A stretch of DNA of 46,652 bases, from positions 1-46,652 of the forward strand of contig DFEB01000022.1 in assembly GCA_002368605.1 (NCBI GenBank), given 5' to 3'. Positions 6,520-15,840 of the stretch are shown here, piece by piece. This DNA comes from Treponema sp. UBA3813. Its GTDB lineage: Bacteria; Spirochaetota; Spirochaetia; Treponematales; Treponemataceae. The stretch's first letter is position 1. Every line of letters starts with the position of its first letter. The notes below the pieces were generated by a model, which saw nothing but the letters and a program-made list of their open reading frames with translations, was not told where the DNA came from and ran no database searches. Both the position numbers and the translations under genes were made by a program.

Positions 6520-8780
6520 CGACGCTTTTTTCGATTTTTGCCGTTCTGTGAACGATAAAGACTAGCCGCTTTTTCGGCCTCGGCTTTTTCGTTCATGGCA
6601 CGGTAAATTTCGATTTTTTCGGGACTGTAGAAGCCGTCCTTCCAATTAAAGCGGGAACTTTCTGGAACAGGCTGCTTTTTTATCATTGAATTCGTTACCA
6701 TTTTGAGTTCTTGACGGGTAACATGGGTGCGTGAGAAATCAAGCAAGATTCTCTTGAATCCGTTTGAATTCAACAGCTCAACCTTATCAACGACTGAGAA
6801 GGGAGCTTCCGGCATAACGACGGAACCGTCAACGGTAGAATTCACCTTAAAGAGCGTCTCTTCTTTATCCTTAAAATAGAGGAAATCATAGTTTTCAGGA
6901 AGTTTAAAACGCATTCGGAACAAGGCAGGATACGCATAGGCGGTTACCAGAACTCTGCTGCGCACACTTTCTTCCCATGTCATTTTGAGATTATCCCAAG
7001 AATTTTCAAGCGGAGTGATAAAAGCCCCGATATTCTGATTCTCAAACCATGAAGCAGCCCATCGGTTGAATGTGTACAAATATGGACCTGCAATGAGATT
7101 AGCCCCCTTTCCACGAAGCATGGAGATATGAGCGATATTATTTACGACGAAAGTTTTGTACCCCTCGGCAACAAGTTCCGTTAAATCAGAGAGAATTTGC
7201 TCCTCGCGGGAAGCCGGACAATAAGGATCCAGTGAAATGATAATCTGCTTTTTTGAAAGAGGAAGTTTTACTTTTTTTTCAATCAAATCAACTCTGGTCT
7301 CGGAATTGTACTCAACAATCATGCGGACAGGATTTTTTGAAATGGCTGTGTGCAAATCAGATATAGTAGAAACCTGAATGTAAAGCCCTTCTGGGAAATA
7401 TGAAAGCTCATTCTTTTCGACAGGCGTTAAGTCCAGCACAGGAAGGACTTCGGCACCCGGCTGCTGGCGGTATTTGCCGATGTCATTGGGAAGAACTCGC
7501 GGATAACGCTTGGACATCGATTTTGTCTGCAAGAGATAAACCGAGTCACCCCGCTTAAATCCGAGAGGAATATCGATAAAACGACGACCTTCTGAATCGA
7601 CGGAGACAGTGCGGACTTTGTGGCTGACTCGGCCCGTATCGTCCTGACGGTGCAAGCGGATTGAGTCGCCCGGATCGGGATCGTAGTTTCCACCCTTTAA
7701 ATGCGCCATTGCGACATAAAAATCAGACTGCTTTGCCTCAGGATTTGTACGAAGGGCCTCCTGATAGGCGTTATATGACTTTTCTTTTTCTTCGTCAGGG
7801 ATTTCGCCAAAAGTGTCGATTGTACCCAGATAAATTCCCGTGCCACCTGCCTGTTTTGGATTTAAGATAAGGCTTCCTGCCTTTTGAACGCCCTCTTCGT
7901 TTGTCTTGAAATTATACCAATAAGATGTTTTTGCCCTGGCAAAATCTGTTGAGAGAAGGCGTTTTGCCGTTGCCAGCGCACCTTTTTTGTCCTTTTCCCA
8001 ATTATCCATGAGATAGCGGTAAGCGGCAACAACCGAACCGACATATTCCGCGCTCTTCATTCGGCCTTCGATTTTAAATGACTCAACGCCAAGCTGCATT
8101 AAGTCAGGAATTTGCTCGATAAGCTGCAAATCACACGGAGAAAAATAATAGCCCTGCTGCTCGCCCTCTGACTCAGAATCAACTGTATAAAAACGGCGGC
8201 AAGCCTGAGTACACATGCCCCGGTTCGCGCTCTTTCCCCCCAAGAAACTTGAGAAAAGACACAAGCCCGACTCACTTACGCAAAGGGCTCCGTGTACGAA
8301 AATCTCAATCTCGGCATTTGTGTGAGACTTGATGTATTTGATTTCTTCCAGGCCAAGTTCCCTTGCAACTACGACTCGTTTTAAGCCAGCCTTACTCAGC
8401 AAGTTAACGCCAGCGGCGCTCTCCACATTCATCTGCGTAGAGCCGTGAAGCTCCAGCTTAGGGAAAAACTCCTGGCACATACGGATGACGCCGAAATCCT
8501 GAACGATGAGGCCGTCCGGGCCGATTTTGTTGAGATAAGAAAGGAAACGGTACAATCGCTCAAGGTCACGCTCCTCGCTGACCGTATTTACCGTTACATA
8601 GATTTTTTTGTTCTGGCGGTGAAGAGAGGAAACGGCTGCCTCAAACTGATTCCATGCAAAATTTGAAGAGCGGAGTCGCGCATTAAAACTTTTTAGACCA
8701 AGATAAACTGCGTCGGCTCCCTCGCCGATTGCCGCATCCAATGCTTCGATATTGCCGGCAGGTGCTAATAATTCAGACAT
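6513..8780 (-). CDS. U32 peptidase-family protein (RlhA/YdcP-like)
   Basis: 755 residues. The N-terminal TIM-barrel-like U32 domain begins MSELLAPAGNIEALDAA and contains the family signature EIFVHGALCVSESGLC and the later GVESFKIEGRMKS. Cysteines at 167, 174, 190 and 194 (and 216) match the conserved set used for iron-sulfur binding in RlhA-type members, which carry out rRNA or tRNA hydroxylation; others of the family were called collagenases. The C-terminal half is the extra region seen in long members, ending in a basic tail (KNRKKRRR). I chose ATG 8780, not the upstream GTG at 8798: the family begins at this motif, and a TATTAT box (8787-8792) lies between the two codons. No Shine-Dalgarno is visible. 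The exact substrate is not predictable. Confidence 0.88.
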   Translation of the reverse strand: MSELLAPAGNIEALDAAIGEGADAVYLGLKSFNARLRSSNFAWNQFEAAVSSLHRQNKKIYVTVNTVSEERDLERLYRFLSYLNKIGPDGLIVQDFGVIRMCQEFFPKLELHGSTQMNVESAAGVNLLSKAGLKRVVVARELGLEEIKYIKSHTNAEIEIFVHGALCVSESGLCLFSSFLGGKSANRGMCTQACRRFYTVDSESEGEQQGYYFSPCDLQLIEQIPDLMQLGVESFKIEGRMKSAEYVGSVVAAYRYLMDNWEKDKKGALATAKRLLSTDFARAKTSYWYNFKTNEEGVQKAGSLILNPKQAGGTGIYLGTIDTFGEIPDEEKEKSYNAYQEALRTNPEAKQSDFYVAMAHLKGGNYDPDPGDSIRLHRQDDTGRVSHKVRTVSVDSEGRRFIDIPLGFKRGDSVYLLQTKSMSKRYPRVLPNDIGKYRQQPGAEVLPVLDLTPVEKNELSYFPEGLYIQVSTISDLHTAISKNPVRMIVEYNSETRVDLIEKKVKLPLSKKQIIISLDPYCPASREEQILSDLTELVAEGYKTFVVNNIAHISMLRGKGANLIAGPYLYTFNRWAASWFENQNIGAFITPLENSWDNLKMTWEESVRSRVLVTAYAYPALFRMRFKLPENYDFLYFKDKEETLFKVNSTVDGSVVMPEAPFSVVDKVELLNSNGFKRILLDFSRTHVTRQELKMVTNSMIKKQPVPESSRFNWKDGFYSPEKIEIYRAMNEKAEAEKAASLYRSQNGKNRKKRRR

Positions 8781-8786
8781 TCTGAA

Positions 8787-8792
8787 ATAATA
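8787..8792 (-). promoter_or_regulatory. Candidate -10 box directly before the U32 gene
   Basis: TATTAT on the minus strand ends six bases before ATG 8780, so transcription would begin on the start codon. No clear -35 box is seen, so confidence is modest; it is listed because the same geometry recurs elsewhere in the window. Confidence 0.35.
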
Positions 8793-8842
8793 ACACACTT
8801 TCCGACAAATTACTAGACAGATTGCTTAGCCTTACAAAGAGC

Positions 8843-9958
8843 CTACTTGTTTTTATATCCAGGTGTCGCTGACGAGGCAACAGCCCAATCACAAGCATTG
8901 GCAGGAATAACATCGGGGATTTCCTCACTCTCAGGATATTTTTCCGCCAGAAGCAGAATATTCTGTCGCGCAAGTGATTTCACGGCAGAAGATTTTATGG
9001 TCTCAGTACGAAACGCATTTTCTGGACTAAGGGCATTTTCCCAAAATCCAGCGATCTGAACTTCTTCAGCAAGCTCTTTTAAATTTTTTGACCATTCGCT
9101 TCCTTCAACAGAAGTCCATAAAAGAGCATCCATAATTTTGTTTTTACAAGAATCTCTTAAAAGAATCACATCTGTTTTGGAAACAAATTTGTCCGTAAAT
9201 TTTCTCCACAGTTCTCTACCTGTATCACAGCTTTCTGTAGCCGTTGATAAAGTAAGGTCATTTTCTAACTCATCAATCGCATTATATTCCATGCCATCAT
9301 ATACTTGTCCATGAAGGGCAATATATTCACCCCTCTTCACCTCAATCGCAGGGAAAACATATTTTCTTTTTGGATTCGCCGCACTCACAAATTCCAGTCC
9401 TGACAGATTTCCAGATTTTAAGACATAGAACTCAACGAACTCTGTTTTTTTAGGCTTACTAGAATTATAGCGCACTTCACTGAGCACAAGTCTGGCCGGA
9501 TTTGCATTGAAACCTGAAAATTGCTGTGAAAATTCCAGGCTGTTGCCTGACCTGTCATAAACAATACCTGAAAGGACATATTCCTTTCCAACACGAGTGC
9601 TTTCAGAAAGATAAATCTCTGCGTCCATCATATTCTCACTGTAGGTAATACAATCCGCATAAGCATAAGGCTCTTCCTCAAGCAAAAACAAATCCCCCTC
9701 ATCGGAAGATTCCCCTTGAAACTCACGGACAGTTAACTGGTCAAGGACAATTTTCTCAGAACAGGAAAGATTCAGCAGACGCTCACCTGTTACGGAAAAT
9801 GAAAGAATTGAAGGAGCATTCGTATCAGCCGGAATGATTTCAATTCCTTCCTCAGTAAGCCTACAGGAAATTGGAGAGACTATCATGAGTACGATAAAAC
9901 ACAAGATGCCAGAAATCAGGAGACTTTTGGCATAATCATTTTTAAAAACTTTTTTCAT
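8843..9958 (-). CDS. Lipoprotein with lamin-tail-like (LTD) domain
   Basis: 371 residues. A long N-terminal hydrophobic segment ends in SPISC (C32), a plausible lipoprotein signal, so the protein should be acylated and anchored in an envelope membrane. Residues about 45-145 look like an Ig-like beta domain; from about 150 the pattern LVLSEVRYNSSKPKKTEFVEFY with later YIALHGQVYDG and DALLWTS resembles the lamin-tail domain used by bacterial surface proteins. The C-terminus ends SSATPGYKNK, a typical close of LTD modules. A ribosome site (GGAGGT on the minus strand) precedes the ATG. Function unknown; the domain suggests adhesion or binding at the cell surface. The LTD call is by eye and less certain than the lipoprotein call. 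Confidence 0.8.
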   Translation of the reverse strand: MKKVFKNDYAKSLLISGILCFIVLMIVSPISCRLTEEGIEIIPADTNAPSILSFSVTGERLLNLSCSEKIVLDQLTVREFQGESSDEGDLFLLEEEPYAYADCITYSENMMDAEIYLSESTRVGKEYVLSGIVYDRSGNSLEFSQQFSGFNANPARLVLSEVRYNSSKPKKTEFVEFYVLKSGNLSGLEFVSAANPKRKYVFPAIEVKRGEYIALHGQVYDGMEYNAIDELENDLTLSTATESCDTGRELWRKFTDKFVSKTDVILLRDSCKNKIMDALLWTSVEGSEWSKNLKELAEEVQIAGFWENALSPENAFRTETIKSSAVKSLARQNILLLAEKYPESEEIPDVIPANACDWAVASSATPGYKNK

Positions 9959-10041
9959 TGAATACCTCCAGATTTATTTCAAAATCTATAAGTGTATTCG
10001 TAAAAAAAATCACTTTTCGGCAACTTTTAGAGAAAAAAAAT

Positions 10042-10078
10042 AAAAAAAAATCCGACTATGCAAAGGCACAATCGGATT
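10042..10078 (-). terminator. Rho-independent terminator after the DUF2259 gene
   Basis: On the minus strand AATCCGA (from 10072-10078) pairs with TCGGATT (10049-10055) across a 16-base loop and is followed by a long U run (plus-strand A tract 10042-10050). It lies about 20 bases past the stop codon at 10097. Confidence 0.7.
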
Positions 10079-10096
10079 CACAAAAAATATACAAAG

Positions 10097-10798
10097 TTAC
10101 AGGCGAATTGTCTCTACCATATAACGGATAGAAGAGCCGTTCACATCAGAAAGAGTCTTTTCAACAACAAAGACAAGATTTCGCCCGGTCTTATCGGAGA
10201 AGATTCTGTCAATGCGGTAATCCGTCACTTTTTTTCGTTTAATGTCAGGAGAGCCGACGATATTACGACTGATGACATTTCCGTCTCCGTCTTTTTTCTC
10301 AAGGGTGATAAAAAAAGAAGAACGAAGATTATCGCCGCTTCCCTCAACAGTCTTCACAAGCTGAATATGATAAAAAACGCTTTGTTCTACAGTTGAGCCT
10401 TCAAAATCCTTGAAGACAATCTCGCTTTCTCCAGCCTTTTTATCATCACGAACATATAGCAAATTATCGACTGGAGCAGGTTTGAAATCATATTTTTTTA
10501 ATGACCATGAAGCTTTTTTCAGAAGTTCATCATAGATTTCTTTTCCGCTTTTTGAAGTCGTATTTGCAGAAGGATTTGTCTTGAAAACAGCACCATCCAC
10601 GAAATCATTTTTTGCAATATCTACAGTATAAATTTCAGCATAGCCCTGAAATGTCTTGTCCATCTTTCCATATTCGGCAAATGCGTATGTCGTACCGTCT
10701 TTTGAAATTCCCAAGTCAACAAAAGCAGCAGCATCACCGGCGAAGACATTAAGTCCAGCAAAAAGAAGTATCATTCCGGATAACAGAAGCTTTTTCAT
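10097..10798 (-). CDS. Predicted secreted protein, DUF2259 family
   Basis: 233 residues. I take the start at ATG 10798 because GGGAGG sits just upstream and the protein then begins with a clean signal peptide (MKKLLLSGMILLFAGLNVFA); a frame extending to 10909 would add 37 unlikely residues. The mature N-terminus GDAAAFVDLGISKDGTTYAF is the start I associate with DUF2259, a family of exported proteins found in spirochaetes with no known function. The body alternates beta-strand-like stretches (VFKTNPSANTTSKSG, SVFYHIQLVKTVEGSG, YRIDRIFSDKTGRNLVFVVE), so a periplasmic beta-rich fold is likely. It is divergent from the membrane protein gene at 10910 and has its own terminator. Confidence 0.82.
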   Translation of the reverse strand: MKKLLLSGMILLFAGLNVFAGDAAAFVDLGISKDGTTYAFAEYGKMDKTFQGYAEIYTVDIAKNDFVDGAVFKTNPSANTTSKSGKEIYDELLKKASWSLKKYDFKPAPVDNLLYVRDDKKAGESEIVFKDFEGSTVEQSVFYHIQLVKTVEGSGDNLRSSFFITLEKKDGDGNVISRNIVGSPDIKRKKVTDYRIDRIFSDKTGRNLVFVVEKTLSDVNGSSIRYMVETIRL

Positions 10799-10874
10799 AA
10801 GTCCTCCCAAAGTCAATTGCCAACAAGTCAGCAAATCAGACTTCTTTATTATTTTCGGCTTTTGAGATAAAGTC

Positions 10875-10903
10875 TTTACATATTTTTGTCTTCCGTTTAA
10901 GAT
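10875..10903 (+). promoter_or_regulatory. Promoter for a leaderless membrane-protein mRNA
   Basis: TTTACA (10875-10880), 17 bases, TAAGAT (10898-10903). The -10 box ends six bases before ATG 10910, so the predicted +1 is the A of the start codon; no Shine-Dalgarno sequence is present. Confidence 0.6.
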
Positions 10904-10909
10904 TTTCAC

Positions 10910-11734
10910 ATGACATTAAAAACAAGAAATCAATTTATAAAAACTTTTCTTTTCGCAAGTCTGGCAATCGTTGCATTAAATCTCATTACCTTCCTTTTTG
11001 CCTTAAAATTCGGCACTATTCTCACGCCACCAGATTTTCGGATTCCTGCTTTCCTCTCTCACATTCCCTTCGCTAAGCAGAGCTTTATAGCCCTCATGAT
11101 TTCATTTGCAGTCATTATTCTCTATGTTCCATTTTGTTTTTTTCTTCTCATCCGATATTTTGAAAACACACAAACTAGTGAAATAATTTTTTTCACGGGA
11201 TTCTTATTCGCCTGCCTTGCGGAAACAGCCCGTTTCGTGACAATCTGCCTCGGACTCTGGCAATCTTTTTCCAATATTCTTATATTTATGGGAAATGTCG
11301 TTCTTTTTGGACGGACACTCGCACCACTTAGTTTTCTCTGCGCGGCCCTTCTCAGTGAAACAGTTCAAAGACAAGATATAGAACGAAATTATATAATCAT
11401 GACAACAGTATCCGTCGTATTTGCGGCTGTAATTCCAATGAACACGGCAAGAATATCGTCAACAGGCCTCGTTACAGAAGGCTTCATGTCCCTCATTAAT
11501 ATCATGAGATTTTTACTTTTGGCGACTACGGTCATCTCATTTTTCATTCAGGGCATAAAAAAGAACAGTTCTGAACACAAAATTCTCGCACTCTCAGCTT
11601 TTATTACGCTTCTGGGATACAGTATGCTGGTAAGCTGCGACAGTTTCTTCTTTTTGATTTCGGGAACACTTGCGCTTCTGGCAGGCAGTTACAGATATTT
11701 ACTATGCCTGCACAAAATGTACATGTGGAGCTAA
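10910..11734 (+). CDS. Multi-pass membrane protein of unknown function
   Basis: 274 residues with about seven or eight hydrophobic helices spread along the whole length (for example residues 11-35, 55-80, 92-112, 120-145, 160-180, 195-215 and 230-265) and short charged loops. No catalytic motif is visible. The layout recalls small 7TM sensor-like or transporter-like proteins of spirochaetes but I cannot assign a family. The start is set by the promoter geometry: a -10 box ends six bases before the ATG and there is no ribosome site. Its stop codon overlaps the stop of the convergent lipid-kinase-like gene within the four bases CTAA (11731-11734), so the two genes are packed end to end with no terminator between them. 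Confidence 0.82.
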   Translation: MTLKTRNQFIKTFLFASLAIVALNLITFLFALKFGTILTPPDFRIPAFLSHIPFAKQSFIALMISFAVIILYVPFCFFLLIRYFENTQTSEIIFFTGFLFACLAETARFVTICLGLWQSFSNILIFMGNVVLFGRTLAPLSFLCAALLSETVQRQDIERNYIIMTTVSVVFAAVIPMNTARISSTGLVTEGFMSLINIMRFLLLATTVISFFIQGIKKNSSEHKILALSAFITLLGYSMLVSCDSFFFLISGTLALLAGSYRYLLCLHKMYMWS

Positions 11735-12348
11735 GCGAAATATGAAACGATTCCACCTAACAAAATAGGAATAAGCAGATTATCAAAATCTTTAAGGGGA
11801 AGAACCTCAATAAGAGCGCCAGCAGTAGCAACCAGCAGTGAAATCATACAATTTTCTGTAACAAAAAAAGTCGAACAGAAAATCGCCGCAAAACAAGTAA
11901 GGCTACCTTCGACAGTCTTTCCATTTGTGTAGGGAACGCGGATTTTTCCGAATGTCTTACCTGCAAGGCTGGCCAATCCGTCACCGAAAGCAAGAGCAAG
12001 AATTCCGACAGTAGCCGAAGACTCAGTCCAAAGAATCGCAGAAGAAATAATACCCGCCACCAGTGTAACAGGACCGAGAACGAATTTATTTTCATCCCGC
12101 TTTCGGGCAGCGGCAGCAGTAATATCAGAAATAAGGGGAATTTCATGGCCGTTGGTTCGAAGGGATTCCGCAATGATGTAAAGGATGCCCGCAACGCAAA
12201 GACATACAATCGTCGTATTATGAGCAAAAGATAAAAAAATAGGTACGAATGCCGTACAGATATGAATTGTCTTACGGAAAAACTCTTTTCTAAGAGAAAC
12301 AAGCTGATTCTTTAATTCGATTCCTATTTGATAGCAGAAATACTTCAT
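11731..12348 (-). CDS. CTP-dependent lipid kinase-like membrane protein (dolichol/phytol/diacylglycerol kinase family)
   Basis: 205 residues with six or so membrane helices. The family signature is clear: RKTIHI near residues 25-30, ALAFGDGLASLAGKTFGK (GDG at 122-124) and NGKTVEGSLTCF (KTVEGS at 144-149). Related proteins (SEC59 dolichol kinase, VTE5 phytol kinase, yeast DGK1) use CTP to phosphorylate a lipid alcohol at the membrane; short bacterial members are often labelled phosphatidate cytidylyltransferase by similarity. The start codon overlaps the stop of the large TPR gene as TAATG with AAGG upstream, so translation is probably coupled to that gene. The lipid substrate cannot be decided from sequence. 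Confidence 0.82.
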   Translation of the reverse strand: MKYFCYQIGIELKNQLVSLRKEFFRKTIHICTAFVPIFLSFAHNTTIVCLCVAGILYIIAESLRTNGHEIPLISDITAAAARKRDENKFVLGPVTLVAGIISSAILWTESSATVGILALAFGDGLASLAGKTFGKIRVPYTNGKTVEGSLTCFAAIFCSTFFVTENCMISLLVATAGALIEVLPLKDFDNLLIPILLGGIVSYFA

Positions 12349-15300
12349 TATTCGAGACCTTTTTCTCCTGCTAAAAGACGGGGAATATCCGTATAAATGG
12401 CAGGCTCAAACTCCGGGTAAGGATGCGTTATGTACTTTGAATTCTGGGCAGCAAGATTGCTTCCTTCCAGGCGAATCATAGTGTTAGGATTGCGCGTTAA
12501 AGAATCCCAAGCCCTAATTGAATCTGAAAGACGCACCATCGCCTCGGCATTCATGTTGCTGTTACCTGTCTGCTGGGCAAGTCTGTAAAGAGTAACCCCA
12601 AGATTGTTATTTGCCTTCAAATATAAGTCAACGATTTCGTAATCATCTCCGTTTTCTTGCGGAGTCAGGATTTTCGGTCGTTCTTGATCAAGCACCGAAA
12701 GTAAATCAGCATAATAGCTTTCAGCAGCAAAATTGTCTCCGCGGAGTGAAAGAACATTTCCCAATGAAAGCAAAACATTCGGATCTTTCGGCTCTTTTTC
12801 AGCAACTTTTATGAAAGAAACGAGGGCGTTATCATAATTTTTCCGATTATAATAAATAGAGCCAACCCTATAATTGATAGAGGGAGTATCGTTTTTAATC
12901 TCGATGGCTTTTTCGTAATTATAGAGGGCATCATCCATCTCTCCAGAAATAAAGTAATCCAAATCTCCCATATCGGCAAAGAGTTTTCCGGTGTTTTCAT
13001 CTCCCTCAAGATTTGAATTTTCATGTTCCTCATTGTAAAGGTTGATTCCCCGCGTATAAACAGTCTGAGCCTTGAGATATTCCCGATTTCCAGAATATAA
13101 TTCGCCCAAAACACGAGTAGCATTTATTTCCCGATAAACATTCTTTTTAGTTCGGACAGGAACTCCTGAAAACAAATCAATGCTTCGTTCAAGCTCCACT
13201 TTAGCCTGCTCAGTGTTTCCGTTCTGAATGAAATATCTGGCGAGGTTATAGCGGGCAATTGGATTAGAAGGATCTGCCTTAATTGCAAGATTGAGCATAG
13301 CAAGAACATCTTCTATAGAAGAGCGAAGATATTCATCATTTTTGCTCAGAGTACCGTAGAGTTTATCAAGAAGATAACCGCTAAGCTCCGTCCAGTCAGA
13401 TGCGCCGAGATTCTTAAGATTCTGCCGATCCTGCTTGCTCACATAGAACATATTCTTATAAGTAAGGACATCACGAAGTTTATCAGTGCGAATGTTATAA
13501 CGCAACATTCGTGAAAGGTAGACATTGTTACTTCCGTAACGCTGAATCAAATCGAGGTACTCTTGTTTTGCAAGTTCATATTTTTCTGGCTCGACTTCCG
13601 CCCACTCTAGGAAAACATCGCCGAGCATAAGGATACCGTCCGCATCATTTATATGATAGTCAAGGACTTCTCGGCGCACAATTTCCTCTGCCCGCTCATA
13701 ATTAGCCCTCTCATATAATTCCATTTCTGCGTAATCAAGACCTGCCTGCTTGTCATGATTGAACATGGCGAGAGTATTTTTGTACATTTGGGCAGCACGA
13801 TCAAACTGTTTTTTGCTTCGATATCCATCAGCATACTTAAAGAACCATTTTCTGACAGGTTTATAGGTAACAGCCGTAACGAATTCTTTTTCTGACTGAG
13901 GGAATTCATTTGCCTCAAGAAGCGTGTAACCCTGCTTGTAGTGAATGTTTGCCATGACAGGGTTATAGATAAAATGTACGCCAGCTCTGAAGAGTCCGAC
14001 ACAGACAAAGGCAATTACGATTCCAACGACAGCCGCCGGAATAATACGGTTTTTGAGCTGATATTGGAAAGATTGCTTGTAAGCCTCATATTCTGCAAAA
14101 GAACGGCGTTCAAAATCCCTAGGAATATTAATAGAAATATCAAGAATTTTTTCGAGTTGAGTCGCAAGCTGTCGTGCAGAAGCTTTTTTGAGAACCTTTT
14201 CGATGATTTCAAATACCGCATCATCAGTGAATTCATCCCGTGCGATGAAATCCTCAAGAGCAATACGGAGATTCAGCGGATAATTTGAGAGATTTTTCTT
14301 GAATTGGACATATTCTTCTTCTGTAAGAGAATTTTTCGGACGGCCTTCTTTTCCTTTTGAGAAATCAACGGTATCAAGAACCGGTTTTTTCTTTCCCATG
14401 TCAGCCGTTTCTGTATCAGAAAAGCCCGGAATCTCAAAACTTGAATCAAGGATGAAATCATCGTCATTTCCAAGCCCATCGTCAGTCGCAGGGAATTCAT
14501 CCCCAGAAGCAGACGGACTCGGCCCGAAATCAACGCCATCCATATCAGATGTATCAAAAGACTCGACAGAGAAATCCTCTCCGCCAGCTGATTCAGAAGG
14601 ACTATCAGGAACCTCGTCAGACGCATCGGGAATAGATTCGTCTGGAGAAGGAGCATCGGATGCGGATCCAGAAAAAGAGTCAAAATCCATGTCCATGTCA
14701 GGCAAATCACCCATACCGGCGAAAGGATTCTCGCCACCAAGACCAGAATCTGAGTCTTCACTTGCTTCCGATGTAAAGTCGCCTTCAGGACTTGCAGCGA
14801 CATCAGCAGTTAAACCAGTATCAAAGTCAGAAACAGTATCAGTAGGAGAATTATCATCAACCGTGCTTTCTGCTCCCAAATCAGAGCCGCTATCATCTCC
14901 ATCAATCAGAGAATCAATATCAAAACCACCTAAATCCAGATCGCCGCTTAAATTAGGCGTATCTTCGGTTGAAAAATCATCGGGTTTGACAGGAGGTATG
15001 CCATCGTTTTCGAGAACAGAAGGTGGCAAATCTTCGTTAAGGTTAATTTCTTCGCTTGTAAAATCATCTCCTGCAGGAAGATTGTCCGGAATATCAAAAG
15101 ATGTATCAGAAGAATCAAGGCTGTCAAGAGAATCTGCTGTCTCCGGTGAATCTCCCTCTTCAAGAGAATCCGCTGTCTCCGATGAATCTCCCTGTCCAAG
15201 AGAATCCGCTGTCTCCAGAGCATCTCCCTCTTCAAGAGAATCGTCAGGATTACTTGACGGCTGCAAGAGAGAATCCAAATCCATATCCTCAAGAGGAGTC

Positions 15301-15722
15301 TCTTCAGCCTTTCCAGTCTCTTCAGCCTTTCCAGCCTCTTCAGCAGGGCTCGGCTCATCAGCGGCAAGAATCTCAGCAACGGCCGCATCTGTTGCATCAG
15401 AATCAGGATTATCATCAAGGAAATCCGCTAAATCGGCATCATCAGCGGAGAATTGAGGGTCAAGGATTGAGTCCAAGCCAGAAACATCGATATCAGAACC
15501 AAGATTATCGTCGAGAAGATCAAGGGCATCGTCTGGTTTTTTATCCGTAGCGCTACCATCAGGCATACCAATGAGAAAGTCATTTGAATCATCTGCCTCG
15601 GAAATCCCCTCTGGCAAAGGAAGTTGTGGCGTTTTCTCGCCTCTTTGAGCACGAATCTTTACTTCGTCGCCCAATTCGCGCATATCATCGCTGAATTTTT
15701 TAAGCTGATTTAATCCTGGCAT
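12348..15722 (-). CDS. Large membrane-anchored TPR protein with acidic repetitive N-terminus
   Basis: 1124 residues in three parts. Residues 1-500 are low-complexity and strongly acidic (Asp, Ser, Glu, Pro), including three 12-residue tandem repeats (about 164-199, pattern SLEEGDSPETAD) and a shorter AEETGK repeat. Residues about 478-555 form a compact helical domain (EEEYVQFKKNLSNYPLNLRI onward). A single membrane helix at about 559-581 (AAVVGIVIAFVCVGLF) precedes at least eight TPR-like repeats to the C-terminus, which should be periplasmic. Such proteins are conserved in spirochaetes; the layout recalls the Borrelia flagellar-collar TPR protein FlcA, but I cannot confirm orthology. GGTGGGA lies upstream of the ATG. 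It heads a two-gene unit with the lipid-kinase-like gene. Confidence 0.85.
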   Translation of the reverse strand: MPGLNQLKKFSDDMRELGDEVKIRAQRGEKTPQLPLPEGISEADDSNDFLIGMPDGSATDKKPDDALDLLDDNLGSDIDVSGLDSILDPQFSADDADLADFLDDNPDSDATDAAVAEILAADEPSPAEEAGKAEETGKAEETPLEDMDLDSLLQPSSNPDDSLEEGDALETADSLGQGDSSETADSLEEGDSPETADSLDSLDSSDTSFDIPDNLPAGDDFTSEEINLNEDLPPSVLENDGIPPVKPDDFSTEDTPNLSGDLDLGGFDIDSLIDGDDSGSDLGAESTVDDNSPTDTVSDFDTGLTADVAASPEGDFTSEASEDSDSGLGGENPFAGMGDLPDMDMDFDSFSGSASDAPSPDESIPDASDEVPDSPSESAGGEDFSVESFDTSDMDGVDFGPSPSASGDEFPATDDGLGNDDDFILDSSFEIPGFSDTETADMGKKKPVLDTVDFSKGKEGRPKNSLTEEEYVQFKKNLSNYPLNLRIALEDFIARDEFTDDAVFEIIEKVLKKASARQLATQLEKILDISINIPRDFERRSFAEYEAYKQSFQYQLKNRIIPAAVVGIVIAFVCVGLFRAGVHFIYNPVMANIHYKQGYTLLEANEFPQSEKEFVTAVTYKPVRKWFFKYADGYRSKKQFDRAAQMYKNTLAMFNHDKQAGLDYAEMELYERANYERAEEIVRREVLDYHINDADGILMLGDVFLEWAEVEPEKYELAKQEYLDLIQRYGSNNVYLSRMLRYNIRTDKLRDVLTYKNMFYVSKQDRQNLKNLGASDWTELSGYLLDKLYGTLSKNDEYLRSSIEDVLAMLNLAIKADPSNPIARYNLARYFIQNGNTEQAKVELERSIDLFSGVPVRTKKNVYREINATRVLGELYSGNREYLKAQTVYTRGINLYNEEHENSNLEGDENTGKLFADMGDLDYFISGEMDDALYNYEKAIEIKNDTPSINYRVGSIYYNRKNYDNALVSFIKVAEKEPKDPNVLLSLGNVLSLRGDNFAAESYYADLLSVLDQERPKILTPQENGDDYEIVDLYLKANNNLGVTLYRLAQQTGNSNMNAEAMVRLSDSIRAWDSLTRNPNTMIRLEGSNLAAQNSKYITHPYPEFEPAIYTDIPRLLAGEKGLE
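15125..15232 (-). repeat. 36-bp tandem repeat, three copies, inside the TPR protein gene
   Basis: Three adjacent 36-bp units (15125-15160, 15161-15196, 15197-15232) differ at a few bases and encode the 12-residue SLEEGDSPETAD-type repeat; a fourth copy is cut short after about ten bases. A separate pair of 18-bp units lies at 15301-15336. Both keep the reading frame, so copy number could vary without breaking the gene. Confidence 0.85.
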
Positions 15723-15794
15723 TTAAATCCCACCCTACTTAGTATACTCTAATTTCGGCATTTTGAATACTGCGCTTTATAATAAAAAAACACT

Positions 15795-15800
15795 TATAAT
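15795..15800 (+). promoter_or_regulatory. Candidate -10 box (TATAAT) for the glycogen-binding-like gene
   Basis: TATAAT about 40 bases before ATG 15841. No strong -35 is seen. It supports starting the protein at 15841 rather than at the TTG at 15763, which would lie upstream of the promoter. Confidence 0.35.
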
Positions 15801-15840
15801 AGTATTTAATTTTTCCTCTAAAAAAACCGATACAAGAAGT

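Noticed and set aside
15125-15232. 36-bp repeats of CRISPR-repeat length
   Set aside because: Units are directly adjacent with no spacers and encode an in-frame peptide repeat.
14299-15456. Long plus-strand open frame (about 385 codons, Ser-rich) opposite the TPR protein gene
   Set aside because: It mirrors the Asp/Ser/Glu-rich repeats of the minus-strand protein; low complexity, no ribosome site, no family features.
15763-15840. N-terminal extension of the glycogen-binding-like protein from TTG
   Set aside because: It would put 26 residues before a clean signal peptide and starts upstream of the likely -10 box.
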